Source: Pyrocephalus nanus (Eukaryota; Chordata; Aves; Passeriformes; Tyrannidae). From it: DNA of 64,000 nt. Below are positions 61,113 to 64,000 of the stretch, piece by piece. Position numbers and translations under genes: made by a program. The stretch lies in assembly GCA_038380795.1 (NCBI GenBank), contig CM076275.1:4032501-4096500 (forward strand), read 5' to 3'. Below the pieces are notes generated by a model. It did not search any database and was not told where the DNA came from. It saw nothing but the letters and a program-made list of their open reading frames with translations. How positions within the stretch are numbered: the first letter of the stretch is position 1; every line of letters begins with the position of its first letter.

Positions 61113-61134
61113 AGTTCTTTGTTAACAAAGAACT
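61113..61134. promoter_or_regulatory. Perfect 22-bp palindrome with paired SOX cores
   Basis: AGTTCTTTGTT is followed directly by its exact reverse complement, with no spacer. The halves contain CTTTGTT (61117-61123) and AACAAAG (61124-61130), the SOX-family HMG core on opposite strands. The centre GTTAAC also resembles an HNF1 half-site. A chance perfect 11-bp arm pair with zero loop is uncommon but possible in 64 kb. Confidence 0.4.
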
Positions 61135-63389
61135 GTTCATAATTCAAATACTTCTAGAAGCAATGCAATTTTGGTTTTATCACAGTTTACACTTTATAGC
61201 AGTGATGGATATTCTGCCTTCACAAATTTTTTTTTTTTCCTCTCTCCTATGTTCAGAGGTGAACATAGAACTGCTACTGCCTCGTGGTTGTGGGTGTAAA
61301 CACTACACCAAGCAGCTGTATTTGGAAGGAGAGAAGGAATGTAGCCCTTCAGCAACTCTACCATCCAGTAAATGTATAGCACCTTGCAGAGAGGCACGTG
61401 GGGATCAGCAGCATGGTTAGATGGCAGTAAGGGACAGGATAAAGCTCAGTCACCATATTAGAACTTGATTTTGGTGACATACAGCCCTTCTGCAGATGGA
61501 TGAACTCCATCTCTGTTGACACCAGATGTTGGAGTTAATCTCAGAACTCAAGTAGCAACAGGATCTTGAGAGTCAACCCTCACTGTGTCATCAAAACCAG
61601 CAGGCAGATTATCAGAAGGCATCAGTGCATTAGATGTTGAAAATTTGGTTATACTGTTATCAGGGTTAATTGCTGATTGTCAGAGTATCAAAACACCAGA
61701 AAGCTGACCTGGATTTTATTCTTGTCTTGCCGGTTACCTCCAAGGCACTTGAGCCTGCTGGGTTCCTGAATGTCTGAACATGGGACTCAGTACACAGTTG
61801 TCAGGTCAGGAAATTCTCCAAGAGATTTATTGCTGCATTATCAAAGGATCAGGGCTCTGCTGAACGCAGCATGGAAGAAGCAAGCCATGCCCTGCCCTAA
61901 AAACTCATAGGCTAAATAAATAAATTGAGGGCAGAAAAATAGGAGCCCAGGAGGGTGAAGGTTACAAGAGGAGTGATAGCATTCATGTCTTCAGAGGCAG
62001 GGACTGGTGTCCCAGTACATTGCATCTGGTTGTGTCCTTAGAAGCTGTTTTACCAACAGCATCTGCAGCAAAGAAAGGGACAGAAGTCTGCACCACACAG
62101 ACCAAGTGAGGGAAGAGTGAGAGGGGTTTGTCTCCCTGTCTAATTATTAAAGAATAAAAATGCAGAGCTGTTTGTTATTTTCCACAGTGGTCATCAGCAG
62201 AGAATATGGGTCTCTCTGGACCCCCATAGCCCTTTGCCAGCCACAAGCATAACAGTCAAGCAAAGCACATGATTTCCAAACTGGTTTCCGGTTTAATCAG
62301 GCCAGGAAATTACTGTGGGCATTCAATCTGAAGTCTCAAACAAAGCAGTGCAGATAAAATAACTTCTAGCAGTGGTCAGTAAGTGCCATGGATAAAGTTC
62401 TGCACATCCCTGCGTGTGAGCCAGCCCTTCCTGGTACCCCTGGAGCTCCACAAGGAAGGGGACACACTGTGCTCCTTGCAGGAACTATCTGAATGCCTTC
62501 AGTAACAACCACCCTCCAGCCACTGACACTGATGCAATAAAGAGAATTTCATTTTGGCATAAGAAAAACCGAGGGAACGACATGATGTATTGGCAAAGTT
62601 TTAATCACAGGAGGCCAAAGAGGCAGCTTAAAAGAGTTAGGCCATTATTAATCATGTCACAGTGATGCTGCATTTCAAAACAGACTTAACACCTGCTAAT
62701 TTCATTTCAGTGCTGCTGAAGCTGAGTCAGCTAACAAAGCCTCCTCTGGATCAGGCACGTTCAGAGCAGCAAAGAAATTCCTCGCCTTCATGGAAGGGTT
62801 TTCCTCTCTTTGGTAAGGACACTAAGAGGGAATAAGGGAGAATGACTCCCCTCCCTCCTTTAAGCCTGTCAACCATTCCAGTGGGACTGGGCAGCCCAGT
62901 TCCTTTCCTTCTTTCTTATGGATGAAGCAGTGAAAGCCATTTTGCATCCCCAACTACAACAATTGCTATCAGTGGGAACAATAATGCTAAATCTGTGTAG
63001 TAGCTCAGTGATTGGTAACACAACATCCACCACGTCCTCCTTGACAAAAAGGTTTAGTAACAGCAAGAAACACTGCCAGTCAGCCATAAAATACTGAAAT
63101 AGGACATACTTTACCAGGATTGGCACTTACTCCAGTTCATTTACACTGTAGAAAAGACAACTCTGAAATGACTAAAAATGTAATATGAAAGAACATAATT
63201 GGGCTTGCTGGAGACAGATGGGTGGTCATTTATGAAAATCAACTGCCAGAAACAAAGGTTGGATTATCTTCTCAGTTTCAGCAAGGTAAAGCAATGTGAT
63301 TATGAGAGCAAAGAAAACACCAGGTATTTACTGTCCAGAGAGCTTAAGCTGATATAAAGCACATGTTTCAGGAGATAAACTTTTTGGTT

Positions 63390-63398
63390 CCCCCCCCC
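63390..63398. repeat. C homopolymer, 9 bp
   Basis: A C9 run within TTGGTTC...ACAG. Low complexity only. Confidence 0.9.
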
Positions 63399-64000
63399 AC
63401 AGTCCTTGCCAGCCAGCAGGAATTTTAACATTCTCACATCTGACTGAAGTCCAGAATTCTCACAAAGTAACTGATCCTGATGCATTACTTATGTTCTTCA
63501 GCCAATACTTTTGGCTCTCATCACACATCTCTTTGTTCTTCAAAAATAGATTTCTGCTATCATAAGTAGAGGAATGTACTGAACATCTCATATGAGGCCC
63601 ATTTCTAGCAACAAAACAGGAAACTTTGGGGTTCTAGGCAAAGACCTCAATTTTTTTTCTTTCTGATGTCGTTGAACCAGAGGTCCTAAACCACGCAAGG
63701 AGAGTTATAGCAAATGTTGAGGTCACCTGGTAGCCACTGGTAGACCAAGCAACACTTCACTACCAATTACACACACATACAACCCATCCAAGACACTTAC
63801 TGAGTCACAACAAACCTAGGGAAGGTTTACTTCTTCCCCAAATCTTTTTTCCTCCCCAAAGTCCCCGTAAGTTGTCAGTTCTTATAGCAGCACGAACAAC
63901 AACAAATTACTACGAACTCTACCAAGAAAAAACTGTCATAAATAAAAGGAAGACCTGAAGAGCTTAGAAGTCCAGAGCATTGGGAAAGAAGCCACAAGAA

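Larger units (their letters stand above)
60136..64000. other. Non-coding stretch to window end, no gene recognised
   Basis: Contains a T22 run, the SOX-type palindrome at 61113-61134 and a C9 run at 63390-63398. Open frames up to 140 codons, on either strand, are unremarkable. Possible further MIR-like remnants near 61700 were too weak to annotate. Confidence 0.55.

Noticed and set aside
61700..61800. Possible further MIR-like remnant
   Set aside because: Only a GACCTGG.TT.TATT-like string fits. The remaining landmarks are absent.
1..64000. CRISPR arrays, operons, Shine-Dalgarno sites, tRNA or rRNA genes
   Set aside because: None seen. The window is vertebrate nuclear DNA; no tRNA cloverleaf or rRNA-like segment was recognised by eye, and prokaryotic features do not apply.

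Overview
The window looks like nuclear DNA of a bird: AT-leaning, mostly non-coding, poor in young repeats. The one clear younger transposon is a truncated CR1 LINE 3' end near 50 kb. There are a few very old MIR-like SINE relics, and two CpG-rich islands embedded in long AT-rich stretches. There is no operon-like packing and no long open frame outside compositionally biased DNA. Species and locus cannot be named from the sequence alone; no gene was recognised with certainty.

Layout. 1-17.6 kb: non-coding DNA with one good candidate internal coding exon on the minus strand (2002-2195), a small CpG-rich cluster around an A-rich tract (2.55-2.92 kb), a perfect GC-rich hairpin (8.36 kb), an inverted-repeat transposon-like relic (9.67 kb) and a MIR-like relic (14.1 kb). 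17.63-18.56 kb: a strong CpG island. It carries tandem GC-boxes, CCG/GGA triplet runs and a consensus splice donor on the minus strand, and reads as the promoter and non-coding first exon of a minus-strand transcript. 18.6-30.5 kb: non-coding with AT-rich, TAATTA-bearing blocks and a weak second minus-strand exon candidate (25.06-25.26 kb). 30.57-31.09 kb: a degenerate 33-bp tandem array with homeodomain-type cores directly beside a second CpG-rich island. 31.1-64 kb: a non-coding desert with a tandem 62-bp duplication, simple-sequence tracts, further MIR-like and inverted-repeat relics, the CR1 fragment, a perfect 42-bp-period duplication, a POU/homeodomain-rich block at 59.9-60.1 kb and a 22-bp perfect palindrome built from two SOX cores at 61.1 kb.

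How it fits together. The simplest reading is the 5' part of a minus-strand gene. Its CpG-island first exon would lie near 18 kb, at least one coding exon would lie at 2 kb, and a regulatory-looking desert lies upstream. This linkage is inference; no transcript evidence is visible. Conservation cannot be seen in a single sequence, so all regulatory-block calls rest on composition and motifs and are low confidence. No novel multi-gene system was found. The most distinctive unexplained structures are the 33-bp array beside the island and the SOX palindrome.
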